A stretch of 64,000 nt of DNA from GWE2-42-39 sp963662895. GTDB lineage: Bacteria; Bacteroidota; Bacteroidia; Bacteroidales; Prolixibacteraceae. Position numbers and translations under genes: made by a program. This document shows, piece after piece, positions 33,490 through 43,784 of this stretch. Below the pieces are notes generated by a model that saw only the letters and a program-made list of their open reading frames with translations, had not been told where the DNA came from and searched no databases. The stretch is from assembly GCA_963662895.1 (NCBI GenBank), contig OY759982.1, positions 620,001 to 684,000 of the forward strand, in the 5' to 3' direction. Each line of letters starts with the position of its first letter. The stretch's first letter is position 1.

Positions 33490-35109
33490 ATGAAATACTT
33501 GAATTTATATTTATTCATAGGAATTGCACTTCTCCTTGGTTCATGTGATGAATTTTTAAAAGAAGAGCCAACCGGGTCTCTTACTACTGAATCGAATATT
33601 ACCAGCTACGATGCAGGGGTGGCTTTTGCTACCGGTGCTTATCGTGCATTACCCAGCTGGTCGGAAGGAACAAGTGAATGGGGCGGTAACCTTATTGGTG
33701 CAATGGAATATGCCACAGGTAAAGCATATTCAGAATATATGGGAGCCAGGCTTTGGAAATTTGAACAGGATGACGAAAGCGGGGATGAGGATTATTTTAA
33801 CTATCCATGGGACAACTGGTATCAGGGCGTCAGGGATTGTAACCTCGCCATAGAAATGATTCCCGAAATTGCTGAATTTTCGGACGACGATATTTCAAAA
33901 TATCTTGGAGAGGTACGTACCTTGCGTGCATTATACTATTTCTGTTTAGTGCGTTTCTACGGTGATGTGGTCTATAATGTCAGTACCCTTACCGATGCAA
34001 GTCAGGCAGAACAACCGCGTGAATCATTAAAAACGATTTACGATGAGATTATTGTTCCTGATCTTGAATTTGCGGTTAACGAAAGTACTCTTTCCGATGG
34101 ACAGTCGGGCGACGGACGGGTAACACGGGATGTGGCAAGGGCCATTCTGGCCGATGTTTACCTTACGATGGCTGGTTATCCTTACCAGGAAGTAAATACA
34201 GATGCCACAAAAGCATGGTGTAAAGAAGGACTTTGGTCAATGACCGGTTATCCTGTAAATACTCAAAGTGCGGAAGAACTTCTTCAGAAATCCAAAACTC
34301 AACTGGATGCTTTATATGGTAACTATTCTATCGGAGAATTCTCAGACCTTCATGATCCCGCAATGGATAATCAGGGAGGAGCAATATTCCAGATTCAATA
34401 CCTGTCCGGTACTACCAACTTCCCGGTATATTATTTCCTTCCAATGACCAGTTATGTTTCTGTTTATAGTATTGAAACAGGTACCAATGTCCCAAGTCAG
34501 TCCTATTATGATTCGTTTGACCCCGCTGATTTACGGCTTGCCGATCGTGCTTATTTTTACTACAACGACACGAAAGCTAAAAAGTATGATGTAAACGAAG
34601 GGCCGGCAGCAAAGTTTTCGATGTCATATCTTTATAAATATTATGACTACGATGCTGTTAAGGAAACCGGAAATTCAGGACTGAACTTTAGTCTGTACAG
34701 ATATGCCGATATCTTGCTAATGTTGACCGAGGTCAACTGGTCTCTTCGTCAGTTAGGGGTATCGGTTTCAGATAATGATATTACCAAAGGAATAAACGAA
34801 GTAAGAACCAGGGCCGGATTATCGGAATTTTCGGCAGGTTCGCTTAAACTTATTGACATCATGAGTGAACGCGCTTATGAATTGGTTTTTGAAAATAAGA
34901 TGTTGTGGGATATGAGGCGTACGCGTAAAGCCCTTGTTGATGGCAATGGTCAGTTTAAGTCACTTGAAAATTTAGTAGGGCACCAGCCGACAAGTTTCGA
35001 TTATAAATTTACGAACAAACATCTTTTGTCTCCGATTTCAGGAACTGAAATTTACAACAACAGAGAATGTTCACAGAATTATGGTTGGCAACCACAACAA
35101 AGTCAATAA
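33490..35109 (+). CDS. SusD-type surface lipoprotein, GH38 locus
   Basis: A 539-aa lipoprotein (lipobox LLGSC, Cys19) opening with CDEFLKEEPTGSLTTESNITS. TPR-like helices include YLGEVRTLRALYYFCLVRFYGDV, and the end pattern is MSERAYELVFENKMLWDMRRTRKA then HLLSPISGTEIYNNRECSQNYGW. It starts 18 bp after susC and caps that channel. Confidence 0.95.
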   Translation: MKYLNLYLFIGIALLLGSCDEFLKEEPTGSLTTESNITSYDAGVAFATGAYRALPSWSEGTSEWGGNLIGAMEYATGKAYSEYMGARLWKFEQDDESGDEDYFNYPWDNWYQGVRDCNLAIEMIPEIAEFSDDDISKYLGEVRTLRALYYFCLVRFYGDVVYNVSTLTDASQAEQPRESLKTIYDEIIVPDLEFAVNESTLSDGQSGDGRVTRDVARAILADVYLTMAGYPYQEVNTDATKAWCKEGLWSMTGYPVNTQSAEELLQKSKTQLDALYGNYSIGEFSDLHDPAMDNQGGAIFQIQYLSGTTNFPVYYFLPMTSYVSVYSIETGTNVPSQSYYDSFDPADLRLADRAYFYYNDTKAKKYDVNEGPAAKFSMSYLYKYYDYDAVKETGNSGLNFSLYRYADILLMLTEVNWSLRQLGVSVSDNDITKGINEVRTRAGLSEFSAGSLKLIDIMSERAYELVFENKMLWDMRRTRKALVDGNGQFKSLENLVGHQPTSFDYKFTNKHLLSPISGTEIYNNRECSQNYGWQPQQSQ

Positions 35110-35133
35110 AATAGTTTAATCAATAAAAACGTA

Positions 35134-36309
35134 ATGGATATGAAAAAAATAATATTTTTCTTATGTGCGCTGATTCTAATTGTTAGTTGTCAGGACGATG
35201 ATTATGATATCCCAAAGGATGAGGATGGGAATGCTGTTCTTTCTGATGCTTCAAGTTCTGTTACGACAGGGATTAGTACTCTTGATGATGAATTTACTGT
35301 AACTGCATATTTACCAAACGCCAAATCGGGTGATGTTATGACTGTTGAATGTTTGCAGTTACAATATTATGCAGCCGGGAATAACGATCAGTTGCTCCCG
35401 TTAGATGGTACACAGAAGACAGTAACTGTTGGAAGCGATTTAGAGGCATCAGTCTCTTATGCGAGAACAGAAGCAAATCTGAATGAAGCAGGAGATTATG
35501 TCACAGTAACTTTTTCCGGTGAAACCGATTACGCAATACAAAAAGTTGAGATGGCTACAGCTACTACAGTTACTAACCCAACAGTGGAAGATATAGAAAT
35601 AGATGTTGCCCGGACTGATGAAACGGCCTATTTTTATGTTTCTGTTGAACCAAAATCCGGATCATATAGCGGAACTCTGGTTGCTAAAAGGAAAAATGGG
35701 GTAAATGATGAGTGGGTAGACGTTACCGGGTCGCCATTTTCAGGGGAACAACCTTTTATGGTACCCATCTCCGGTACCGATTTTGCCGCAGGAAAGGACT
35801 CCATGTATTATTCTTTTGTAGCCGAAAAGGACAGTTATACCGATCAGATTGAAACAAGTGTAATTGTTATTGATCCATACTTTTTCCTGAAAAAATCGGC
35901 TACACTTACCCTTGGCGGTGCTGAAGCCGGCAGAAACCTGCTTGTCAATGCAGCCGTTGCTGAAGATGATGCAAATGCCATGTTGGCTTTGTCAGACGAA
36001 CTTATGCTAAAAGGCGGCTCTGCATGGCTGACTGCCGGTAATGCAATACAGTTTGTTCCTTCTACACTTGATATGTATTCAGCTAACAGTTCCAATGATG
36101 CCATTGCTGCATTTGAAACCGGAACAGCTACTGTAATAGCAGATCCGATAGCCGGTGAAGGGGTGTATATTTTTAAAGCTGTAAATGGTCCGGATCCCGA
36201 AGACGTTTTTTATGGGATGATTAAAGCAACAGATGTCATTCCCGGGGTCTCTGTGTCCATTGAATATCGTATTGGAAATATGTATGCTCACCTTTCTGTA
36301 ATAGAATAA
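35134..36309 (+). CDS. SusE/SusF-like surface lipoprotein
   Basis: A 391-aa lipoprotein with lipobox ILIVSC, beta-rich throughout, and Asp-rich just after the lipid anchor (CQDDDYDIPKDEDG), a surface-export signal in this phylum. It has the position and length of a SusE-type glycan-binding protein, but the sequence is not one I recognise. Two ATGs (35134, 35140) are possible; the second gives a more usual signal peptide. It is co-oriented and 24 bp after susD, and a strong hairpin closes the transcript after it. Binding specificity is unknown. Confidence 0.7.
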   Translation: MDMKKIIFFLCALILIVSCQDDDYDIPKDEDGNAVLSDASSSVTTGISTLDDEFTVTAYLPNAKSGDVMTVECLQLQYYAAGNNDQLLPLDGTQKTVTVGSDLEASVSYARTEANLNEAGDYVTVTFSGETDYAIQKVEMATATTVTNPTVEDIEIDVARTDETAYFYVSVEPKSGSYSGTLVAKRKNGVNDEWVDVTGSPFSGEQPFMVPISGTDFAAGKDSMYYSFVAEKDSYTDQIETSVIVIDPYFFLKKSATLTLGGAEAGRNLLVNAAVAEDDANAMLALSDELMLKGGSAWLTAGNAIQFVPSTLDMYSANSSNDAIAAFETGTATVIADPIAGEGVYIFKAVNGPDPEDVFYGMIKATDVIPGVSVSIEYRIGNMYAHLSVIE

Positions 36310-36317
36310 TTTAAATG

Positions 36318-36417
36318 AAGAGGTTGTATCAAAAGCTAAAACTTCACAGATGCCTGGAAAAATCAGGCTATTCAGATCCCGATTTTTTTAAAATACTTTT
36401 GATGCAACCTCTTTTTT
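36318..36417 (+). terminator. Terminator after the susC-susD-susE-like operon
   Basis: The arms aagaggttgtatcaaaag (36318-36335) and cttttgatgcaacctctt (36396-36413) pair with one mismatch around a 60-nt loop, followed by a T-run (36412-36417). The GH38 genes downstream therefore probably have their own promoter in 36420-36586, where I see no clear -7 box. Confidence 0.75.
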
Positions 36418-36586
36418 CTGTTTTATTTATAATTTAGCTTGTTACAGTTGTTCCGGTAACGATTATATAATTTGGATGTTAAGAGTGTGATGTAAGTTGC
36501 CTTTTCAATTCGTCTTAGGAACTGTTGAGAAATGGTCAGATTATTACGAGACAGTGACTTAATCAAATTAAACGGATAAATTAAAA

Positions 36587-39500
36587 ATGAAAACCAAAAT
36601 TTTTTATGTTATCATCATCGTTTTATGCCCCGTCTTACTTACAGCTCAACCAGAGACCCGTCGCGAAAGTTATAACATGTCCGAAAAAATACTCTACACG
36701 ATCGGATATTCCCATCTTGATACTGAATGGAACTGGGATTATCCCACTACCATTAATGAATATATTCCGAACACGATGACGGAAAACTTTCATCTTTTTG
36801 AAAAGTATCCTGATTATGTATTCAACTTTACCGGTTCGCGGCGTTACCAGATGATGAAGGAATATTATCCGGAGATGTATAAAAGAGTGAAAGATTATAT
36901 CCATCAGGGGCGTTGGTATGTTTCCGGCTCTTCTGTCGATGAAGGTGAAGTAAATATCTCTTCGTCGGAATCACTGATTCGCCAGGTTTTATACGGGAAC
37001 GATTATTTCAGGACCGAATTTGGTATGGAAAGTTTCGATTATATGCTCCCTGACTGTTTTGGTTTTCTTGCCAATCTGCCAACAATATGGAACCACTGTG
37101 GATTGCTGGGGTTCTCGACTCAGAAACTGACCTGGCATTCGGCAGCCGGTATCCCGTTTAATGTGGGAATATGGAATGGTCCCGACGATAAAGGGATTAT
37201 TGCCGCCCTGAACGCTACAGGTTATACGGGCCGTGTTAAACCGCGTCTCGACCGCGACAGTAGGTGGAATACCCGTCTTAACAAAGATTATCGAAAATAT
37301 GGCATTTCGTTCGATTACAGGTATTATGGTGTGGGCGATCAAGGTGGTGCGCCTCGCGAACGTGATGTGAAAAATGCGGTTGCAAGCCTTCGTAACAGCG
37401 ATCGTAAATTCAAAGTCTTGTTGACCTCCTCCGATCAAATGTATAAAGACATTACACCTGAAATCCGTAAAAAACTGCCGGTTTATTCAGGGGACTTACT
37501 GTTAATCGAGCACAGTGCCGGATCTTTAACTTCCCAGTCATATATGAAACGGATGAACCGTAAAAATGAATTGCTGGCCCAAGCTGCCGAACAACTGGCC
37601 GTAGTGACCGACTGGACAGGAAAGATCGATTATCCGTTTAACAAATTAAATTCATCGTGGAACCTGGTGCTGGGCAGTCAGTTTCACGATATTCTGCCCG
37701 GAACATCTATACCAAAAGCATACGAATATGCATGGAACGATGAATTTATTGCAGCCAATGGTTTTGCAAACGTACTTGAAAGTTCAGTGGGCGAATTAGC
37801 CGGGTTGATGAACACGGAATGTAAAGGAAGGGCTCTGGTGGTTTATAACCCGGTAGCTATGGCCCGCGAAGATGTGGTAAGTGCCGAACTGGAATATGAA
37901 AACCTTCCTGAAGATGTTCAGGTGTTCGATGACAAAGGGAAAACTCTTCCTACTCAAATTGTAAATCGTAACGGAAATAAATTGCAGATACTTTTCCTGG
38001 CAAAGGTACCTTCTGTAGGACTAGCTGTTTTTGATGTCAGGGAAAGTAAAAAAATGAACATCGTATCGCCGGTTTTATCGGTTAGCGAAACGTCGCTGGA
38101 AAATAAATATTACAAAGTAACTTTGGATACCAATGGCGATATTGTCAGCATTTTCGACAAACGGGTAAATAAAGAGTTACTGGCAGAACCGGCCCGCCTT
38201 GAATTTCAGAAAGAGGAACCGGCAGCATGGCCTGCCTGGAACATGGACTGGAAAGACCGTAAAAAACCGCCTATCGGTTATATGGATCAGAATGCGTCGG
38301 TAAAAATCGTTGAGGATGGCCCGGTACGGATTGCTGTTGAGGTAAAAAAAGAAGGGCAAAACTCTGTTATTACCCAGCAAATAAGTCTTTCGTCCGGAGA
38401 AGCCGGAAAGCGTATTGAAATATCGAATGAGGCTGACTGGCAGTCAAGGGGAGTTAGCCTGAAAGCGGCTTTCCCGTTAACCGTCCGTAACAAAATGACT
38501 ACTTACAGTTTAGGCGTGGGAACTATTCAGCGCGAAAATAATTCCCCTGTCAAATTTGAAGTCCCTTCCAAAGAATGGTTCGATTTGACAGATAAAGATG
38601 GCAGTTACGGCGTCACCATTCTTGAAGATTGCAAATATGGCTCCGATAAGCCGGCAGACAATAAACTTCGTTTGACATTGCTTTACACTCCGGTTGCTAA
38701 ACGGGGATTCAGATATCAGGATTCACAGGACTGGGGGATTCATCAGTTCCGTTACGGAATTTACGGGCACCGGGGAAGCTGGCAAGAAAGCCAGTCAGCC
38801 TGGCAGGGACAGTTTTTTAATCAACCGTTGCTCGCATTCGAGGTGCCCGGACATAAAGGAATATGGAAGAGGGAAGTATCGTTCCTGTCGTTAAATAAAC
38901 CGCAGGCAGGTGTTATGGCTTTCAAAAAAATGGAACACAGCGATTATTATCTTATTCGGGTGAATGAACTTTCAGGAAAGGATATTCAGAATACAGAACT
39001 GATGCTGAACGGGGAAATAACCGATGCTTATGAAGTTAACGGGCAGGAACAAGAAATTGGGCCGGTCAGATTTTCAGGAAACAAATTGCATTTCGATCTT
39101 ACCCATTATACAATCCGCAGTTTTGCTGTAAAAATAGCTTCGCCTTCATTTAAAAACGAAACAATACAGAAAGCAGTTAACCTGCCTTTTAACCAGGATG
39201 TAATGAGTTTCGACGATAACCGGGCCGATGGTAATCTGGGAAGGGGAAGCAGTATTCCTGCCGAGATGGTACCCCGGGAAATTATTAGCGAAGGAATCCG
39301 TTTCCGGATAGGAAGTACAAAAGATGGCGAAAACAATGCAGTTAGTTGCAAAGGACAGGAAATTGAATTGCCCGGTGATGATTTTGATCATTTGTATATT
39401 CTTGCAACTGCAATCCTCGATACCGGGGGTGACTTTACGATTGATCAGCAGGTTTACCCATTAAAGATACAACAATGGAACGGGTTTGTCGGACAATTTT

Positions 39501-39814
39501 ATAACCGCAAATTTGCTCAGGATGGAATAACAGTTACCGGGATCGATAGTCCTTTTGTAAAACAGGATAATATTGCATGGTTCGCTTCTCACAGTCATCA
39601 GGCCTATCCGTCGAAAAACCTCACTTATGAGTATTGCTATCTTTATAAATATGAGATTGAACTTCCTGCCGGTGCAAAAAAAATTATTCTTCCCGATAAT
39701 GGGAGAATATTGGTGCTTGCAATTACGGTTGCCAAAGGAGAGGGAAAGGAAGTCAAAGCGTTACAATCATTATACGATGATTTTGAAGATGCTGGTGATG
39801 TTTCGTTATGGTAA
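36587..39814 (+). CDS. GH38 alpha-mannosidase-type enzyme, 1075 aa
   Basis: A signal peptide (IIIVLCPVLLTAQ) is followed by the GH38 catalytic domain (about 35-330): HLDTEWNW at 43-50 supplies the HxD metal site, MLPDCFGF at 153-160 carries the probable nucleophile Asp156, and SQFHDILPGTS near 365 is the third family motif. The C-terminal half is the beta-sandwich mannosidase region, with an extra beta-rich part (about 860-1060) that may bind carbohydrate. It cleaves alpha-mannosides retaining the anomeric configuration, in the periplasm. Length exceeds the usual 800-1000 aa. It forms a pair with the next gene, 26 bp away. Confidence 0.9.
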   Translation: MKTKIFYVIIIVLCPVLLTAQPETRRESYNMSEKILYTIGYSHLDTEWNWDYPTTINEYIPNTMTENFHLFEKYPDYVFNFTGSRRYQMMKEYYPEMYKRVKDYIHQGRWYVSGSSVDEGEVNISSSESLIRQVLYGNDYFRTEFGMESFDYMLPDCFGFLANLPTIWNHCGLLGFSTQKLTWHSAAGIPFNVGIWNGPDDKGIIAALNATGYTGRVKPRLDRDSRWNTRLNKDYRKYGISFDYRYYGVGDQGGAPRERDVKNAVASLRNSDRKFKVLLTSSDQMYKDITPEIRKKLPVYSGDLLLIEHSAGSLTSQSYMKRMNRKNELLAQAAEQLAVVTDWTGKIDYPFNKLNSSWNLVLGSQFHDILPGTSIPKAYEYAWNDEFIAANGFANVLESSVGELAGLMNTECKGRALVVYNPVAMAREDVVSAELEYENLPEDVQVFDDKGKTLPTQIVNRNGNKLQILFLAKVPSVGLAVFDVRESKKMNIVSPVLSVSETSLENKYYKVTLDTNGDIVSIFDKRVNKELLAEPARLEFQKEEPAAWPAWNMDWKDRKKPPIGYMDQNASVKIVEDGPVRIAVEVKKEGQNSVITQQISLSSGEAGKRIEISNEADWQSRGVSLKAAFPLTVRNKMTTYSLGVGTIQRENNSPVKFEVPSKEWFDLTDKDGSYGVTILEDCKYGSDKPADNKLRLTLLYTPVAKRGFRYQDSQDWGIHQFRYGIYGHRGSWQESQSAWQGQFFNQPLLAFEVPGHKGIWKREVSFLSLNKPQAGVMAFKKMEHSDYYLIRVNELSGKDIQNTELMLNGEITDAYEVNGQEQEIGPVRFSGNKLHFDLTHYTIRSFAVKIASPSFKNETIQKAVNLPFNQDVMSFDDNRADGNLGRGSSIPAEMVPREIISEGIRFRIGSTKDGENNAVSCKGQEIELPGDDFDHLYILATAILDTGGDFTIDQQVYPLKIQQWNGFVGQFYNRKFAQDGITVTGIDSPFVKQDNIAWFASHSHQAYPSKNLTYEYCYLYKYEIELPAGAKKIILPDNGRILVLAITVAKGEGKEVKALQSLYDDFEDAGDVSLW

Positions 39815-39840
39815 AATAAATCGCTTAAAAACAAATTATT

Positions 39841-42747
39841 ATGGAAATAAAAAGATATTGGATAATACTGACAGTTATCTGTTTTGCTGTTGCCATTCAG
39901 GTTAGCGGGCAAAATACTCCTCTGTCAAAAGTTCAGTTTTCAAATACACCTGTGCTTTTCAAAGAAGGGGGAAAAACATTTCAGCAGGTTCTTGCACGTT
40001 ACAAGTCAGAAAGTAAAGGGACAATTAGTTTTACCAGCGGAGGTAAGGTACTGTTGCAGGACAGCCTTGCAAAAAGAGACAATTCTTTTTTGCTGACCTT
40101 TCCTGCGGTAAACAAGGCGAAAAAAATCTCCATTGCCGCAAAAATTGATAATCGGACGGCTGAAACATATTCATTAACACTTGTTCCTCCCCAAAAGTGG
40201 GAAATATTTTTGGTTCAGCATTCTCATACCGATATTGGTTATACCCGCCCGCAATCGGAAATTCTTGCCGAACATCTGCGGTACATCGATTATGCGCTTG
40301 ATTACTGCGATAAAACCGATTCGTTCCCCGACGCCTCGAAATTCAGATGGACATGTGAATCGGCGTGGGTGACCCGGGAGTACCTGAGAACACGTCCTGC
40401 AGCACAAATTGAACGTTTGTTGAAGCGTATAAAAGAAGGCCGGATTGAAGTTACAGCCATGTTATTTAATATGGCCGAAATCTCCGACGAAAATATGATG
40501 ACCGATTTTCTCGATCCGTTGAAAGATTTTCGGAAACTTGATATTCCTGTTTATACAGCCATGCAGAACGATGTGAATGGAATTGCCTGGTGTATGCCCG
40601 ATTATTTCAAAGCAACGGGGGTAAAATATCTCGACATGGGAATTAATGAAACCCGTTCCATCCGGCCGTTTGACAAGCCTACCTGTTTTTGGTGGGAATC
40701 GCCGTCAGGAGAAAGGTTGCTGGCTTACCGCAGCGACCATTATATGACCGGTAACTTTTTCGGATTGCCATATCCTGAAAAATTTAACGCTAAAAAGCTG
40801 ATTGGCTATCTGAATGAACTCAATAGTAAAAATTACCCGTTCGACAAAGTGCAGGTTCAGTTTTCAGGTTATTTTACCGACAATGCGCCCCCATCAACCG
40901 GAGCGTGCGAAATCATCAGAAAGTGGAACGAAAAATATGAGAGCCCGAAACTAAAGCTGGCGTTGACAAAAGATTTTTTTGAATATGTTGAAAACAACTA
41001 TTCGGATAAGCTGCCTGTTTATCGAAATGCCTGGCTTGACTGGTGGTCCGATGGTTTTGGTTCTTCGATGCGGGAAACAGCAGAAGTGAGGAAAACCCAA
41101 AACCTCAAGCAGGTCGATGAGGGAATATTTGCCATGGTTTCAATGTTGGGAGGTGACCTGAGCGACAATCTTCAGCAGAAAATTTGGCATATCAGCGAAA
41201 ATGCCTTGTTTTACGATGAACATACGTATGGCGCTGATGAAAGTATTTCCCATCCTTTTTCGAATAATTCAACCCGTCAGTGGTTGCAAAAAGGAGCTTA
41301 TGCCTGGGAAGCGCTGAAAAAAGTAACCCTGCTCCATGAAGATGCAATGGGCCGGATTCAGCAGTATTTTAAAAAAGCTCCGTTCCCGGTTATTTATGTT
41401 GTTAACTCAATGGGATGGGATCGCCCGGCAACAGTCCGGTTGTTTATCGATTATGAAATTCTTCCTCTTAATAAAGAATTCTCAATTATTGATTTGTCAA
41501 ACGGAGAAAAGGTACCTGTCCAGTTTTCTAAAGGGAGGAGAGAAGGCGCTTACTGGAACCTCGAAGTAAACGATGTTCCGGCGCTTGGTTTTAAGGCGCT
41601 GAAAATTGATGTCACCGACGTAAATAAACCAGGTGGTGAAACCGAAACCAACGAAAATACGCAGGTACTCGAAAATCAGTATTTCCGGATTGCGATCGAT
41701 GCAAAGACCGGAGGCATCAAAGAATTTTTCGACAAGGGACTTCAGGAAAATTTGTACGATGCCGCAAATCCGTATTTTATTGGTCAACCGGTTCATGAAA
41801 CACTTCCTGATCGTGATAAATATGAACCTGAACATTCAACCGTTTTTAATGTGAAAGTTGAGCCGGGAGAAAAAGGAGAAGTGTGGAACAGCATTAAAGT
41901 ATCTGCCGACCTGGAAGGCTTTACCAAAGGAAAGGAAGACGATCCAAAAGGATTACAATGGGAAATCCGTCTTTTCAATAACACCAAAAAGGTCGGGTTT
42001 GCTTACCATGCCAGTAAGGAGATCCTTACCGGTCCGGAAGCACTGTACGTGGCTTTCCCGTTTAAACTGCCCGGTTCAAAAATTGTATTTGAAACTATTG
42101 GCGGAAGTCTGGCGCAGGGAGAGCAGTTACCAGGTTCTTCATCCGACTGGAATGTAGCTCAGGATTATGTTTCGGTGAAAGGTAAAAAAGGGCAGATCAT
42201 CATGGTAAGTGACGAAGTCCCGCTGTGGCATTTCAGCGATTTTAACATGGGAAAATTTGAGCGCTATCCCAAACCCGGAAAGCCCTGGCTTTATTCGTGG
42301 GTGATGAACAATTACTGGTTTACCAACTTCCGGGCTTACCAGGAAGGCGCGGTGAACTGGACATATGTTGTTTCTTCCACCGCTGACACTACCACCACAG
42401 CGGCGACGAAGTTTGCCTGGAGCGTTCGGAATCCGCTTCCGACGCGTACTTTCATGGCAGGGAAAAACGAGCTGACGTCTCCTGTCTTCAGAACAATGAA
42501 TATCGGAGGGGACAAAAATGTGGTTCTCATCAACAGCCGTCCGTCATTTAAAGGAAAGAGGGATGTTCTGCTTCATTTCCGGGAAACAGAAGGATTGCCC
42601 GGAAAAATCAGTATTTCATCCGAAATCGCTGGTCGTCCTGTAAAAAGTCTGAGACAGGTTACTGTGGCTGGGGAAACGATTCAGGAACTGGATAAGGATA
42701 TTTCATTTAACCCGCATGAAGTTAAGTTTGTTGAGCTTGAGTTTTAG
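39841..42747 (+). CDS. GH38-type glycoside hydrolase, 968 aa, divergent
   Basis: Signal peptide (WIILTVICFAVAIQVSG), then about 100 residues of beta-rich sequence, then a GH38 N-terminal domain with HSHTDIGYT (127-135; His129 and Asp131 as the HxD pair). MQNDVNGIAWCMPDYF near 240-255 aligns with the nucleophile region. The C-terminal half is a mannosidase-type beta-sandwich. The two enzymes share little beyond these motifs, so they should differ in linkage or chain position. An activity other than mannosidase is possible, since HTDIGYT-type GH38 members are poorly studied. The stop codon overlaps the end of the convergent LacI gene by 4 bp. Confidence 0.82.
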   Translation: MEIKRYWIILTVICFAVAIQVSGQNTPLSKVQFSNTPVLFKEGGKTFQQVLARYKSESKGTISFTSGGKVLLQDSLAKRDNSFLLTFPAVNKAKKISIAAKIDNRTAETYSLTLVPPQKWEIFLVQHSHTDIGYTRPQSEILAEHLRYIDYALDYCDKTDSFPDASKFRWTCESAWVTREYLRTRPAAQIERLLKRIKEGRIEVTAMLFNMAEISDENMMTDFLDPLKDFRKLDIPVYTAMQNDVNGIAWCMPDYFKATGVKYLDMGINETRSIRPFDKPTCFWWESPSGERLLAYRSDHYMTGNFFGLPYPEKFNAKKLIGYLNELNSKNYPFDKVQVQFSGYFTDNAPPSTGACEIIRKWNEKYESPKLKLALTKDFFEYVENNYSDKLPVYRNAWLDWWSDGFGSSMRETAEVRKTQNLKQVDEGIFAMVSMLGGDLSDNLQQKIWHISENALFYDEHTYGADESISHPFSNNSTRQWLQKGAYAWEALKKVTLLHEDAMGRIQQYFKKAPFPVIYVVNSMGWDRPATVRLFIDYEILPLNKEFSIIDLSNGEKVPVQFSKGRREGAYWNLEVNDVPALGFKALKIDVTDVNKPGGETETNENTQVLENQYFRIAIDAKTGGIKEFFDKGLQENLYDAANPYFIGQPVHETLPDRDKYEPEHSTVFNVKVEPGEKGEVWNSIKVSADLEGFTKGKEDDPKGLQWEIRLFNNTKKVGFAYHASKEILTGPEALYVAFPFKLPGSKIVFETIGGSLAQGEQLPGSSSDWNVAQDYVSVKGKKGQIIMVSDEVPLWHFSDFNMGKFERYPKPGKPWLYSWVMNNYWFTNFRAYQEGAVNWTYVVSSTADTTTTAATKFAWSVRNPLPTRTFMAGKNELTSPVFRTMNIGGDKNVVLINSRPSFKGKRDVLLHFRETEGLPGKISISSEIAGRPVKSLRQVTVAGETIQELDKDISFNPHEVKFVELEF

Positions 42748-43784
42748 TCCGTAAATAATTTTTTCATAGAACTGCCGCAAGACTCCCTGATATTCAATTT
42801 TACGGGTAGAACAATCTGTTGCATCTTTGCTTCGCGGTCATTGATTTTGTTCAATAACACCTCGAATGCAACCCTTCCGATTTCTTCTTTGGGCTGACTG
42901 ACAGAAGTAATTGCAGGATAGGAAAACCTGAAAAGATCAATGTCGTCAAAAGATACAATTGAAATATCGTATGGGATTCTGATATTTAATCGTTTTAGTA
43001 CATCCAGCCCTGCGATGGTGAGTTTATTGTTCAGAAAAAACACAGAGTCAATCTTTTCTGTATGTATTAACTCCTTTAAAGCTTCTTCCATATTTTTTTT
43101 AATATTATTATAGGGAATTTCCTTGATCAACTTGCTTTTAACCTGATGCCCGTTTTTACGTAATGCCTCCTGATATCCTGAAATTCTGTGTTTCATTGTA
43201 GTTAGATGTGAAGGGGTTACATGTAACAGTGCAATTTTTGTATGTCCAAGCGAAAGCAGGTGTTCTGTCATATCGAAAGCCCCCTGGTAATTCCCCGAAA
43301 CCACATAGTTAGTTTTTACGCCTGGTACATACCTGTCTATTAAAACGAACGGAATGTTACTGTCTCTGAGTTTACGCATCTGGTTTCTGTCACTAAAAGA
43401 AGTGGACAGGATCAATCCGTCGACCCCCTTGTTTATAAGCACCCTGAGCATTTCTTCTTCTTTTTTAGGATTTTCTTCAGAACTCATAAACATTATACTA
43501 TACCCATTCTGCGAAGCTTTCTCTTCAATGCTTTTAGCAATTGCCGAATAGAAAACATTTGAAATATCAGCGATGATCAATCCAATTGTTTTTGAATTTC
43601 CAAGCCTCAGGCTCCTGGCAACCTGGTTGGGCCTGTAATTTAATTTTTCTGCTAAATCCCAAACTTTCTTTTGAGTTTCAGCACTAATCCCTTTTTCATC
43701 TCCACGGTTATTTAAAACCATGGAGACCAATGCTGTAGAAACTCCTAATTGACTGGCTATATCTTTTAAGGATGTTGTTTTCAC
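42744..43784 (-). CDS. LacI-family transcriptional regulator
   Basis: A 346-aa protein: N-terminal LacI HTH (TSLKDIASQLGVSTALVSMVLNN with RPNQVARSLRLGNS hinge) and a periplasmic-binding-fold sensor (TIGLIIADISNVFYSAIAKSIEE, VDGLILS, FVLIDRYV, DISIVSFDD). The start is GTG at 43784; no ATG fits the family start. It converges on the second GH38 gene and is divergent from the next sigma factor. It may control the GH38 genes or the following locus, with a sugar as effector. AAACGAT strings at 43851-43857 and 44048-44054 could be half-sites but are weak. Confidence 0.92.
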   Translation of the reverse strand: MKTTSLKDIASQLGVSTALVSMVLNNRGDEKGISAETQKKVWDLAEKLNYRPNQVARSLRLGNSKTIGLIIADISNVFYSAIAKSIEEKASQNGYSIMFMSSEENPKKEEEMLRVLINKGVDGLILSTSFSDRNQMRKLRDSNIPFVLIDRYVPGVKTNYVVSGNYQGAFDMTEHLLSLGHTKIALLHVTPSHLTTMKHRISGYQEALRKNGHQVKSKLIKEIPYNNIKKNMEEALKELIHTEKIDSVFFLNNKLTIAGLDVLKRLNIRIPYDISIVSFDDIDLFRFSYPAITSVSQPKEEIGRVAFEVLLNKINDREAKMQQIVLPVKLNIRESCGSSMKKLFTD

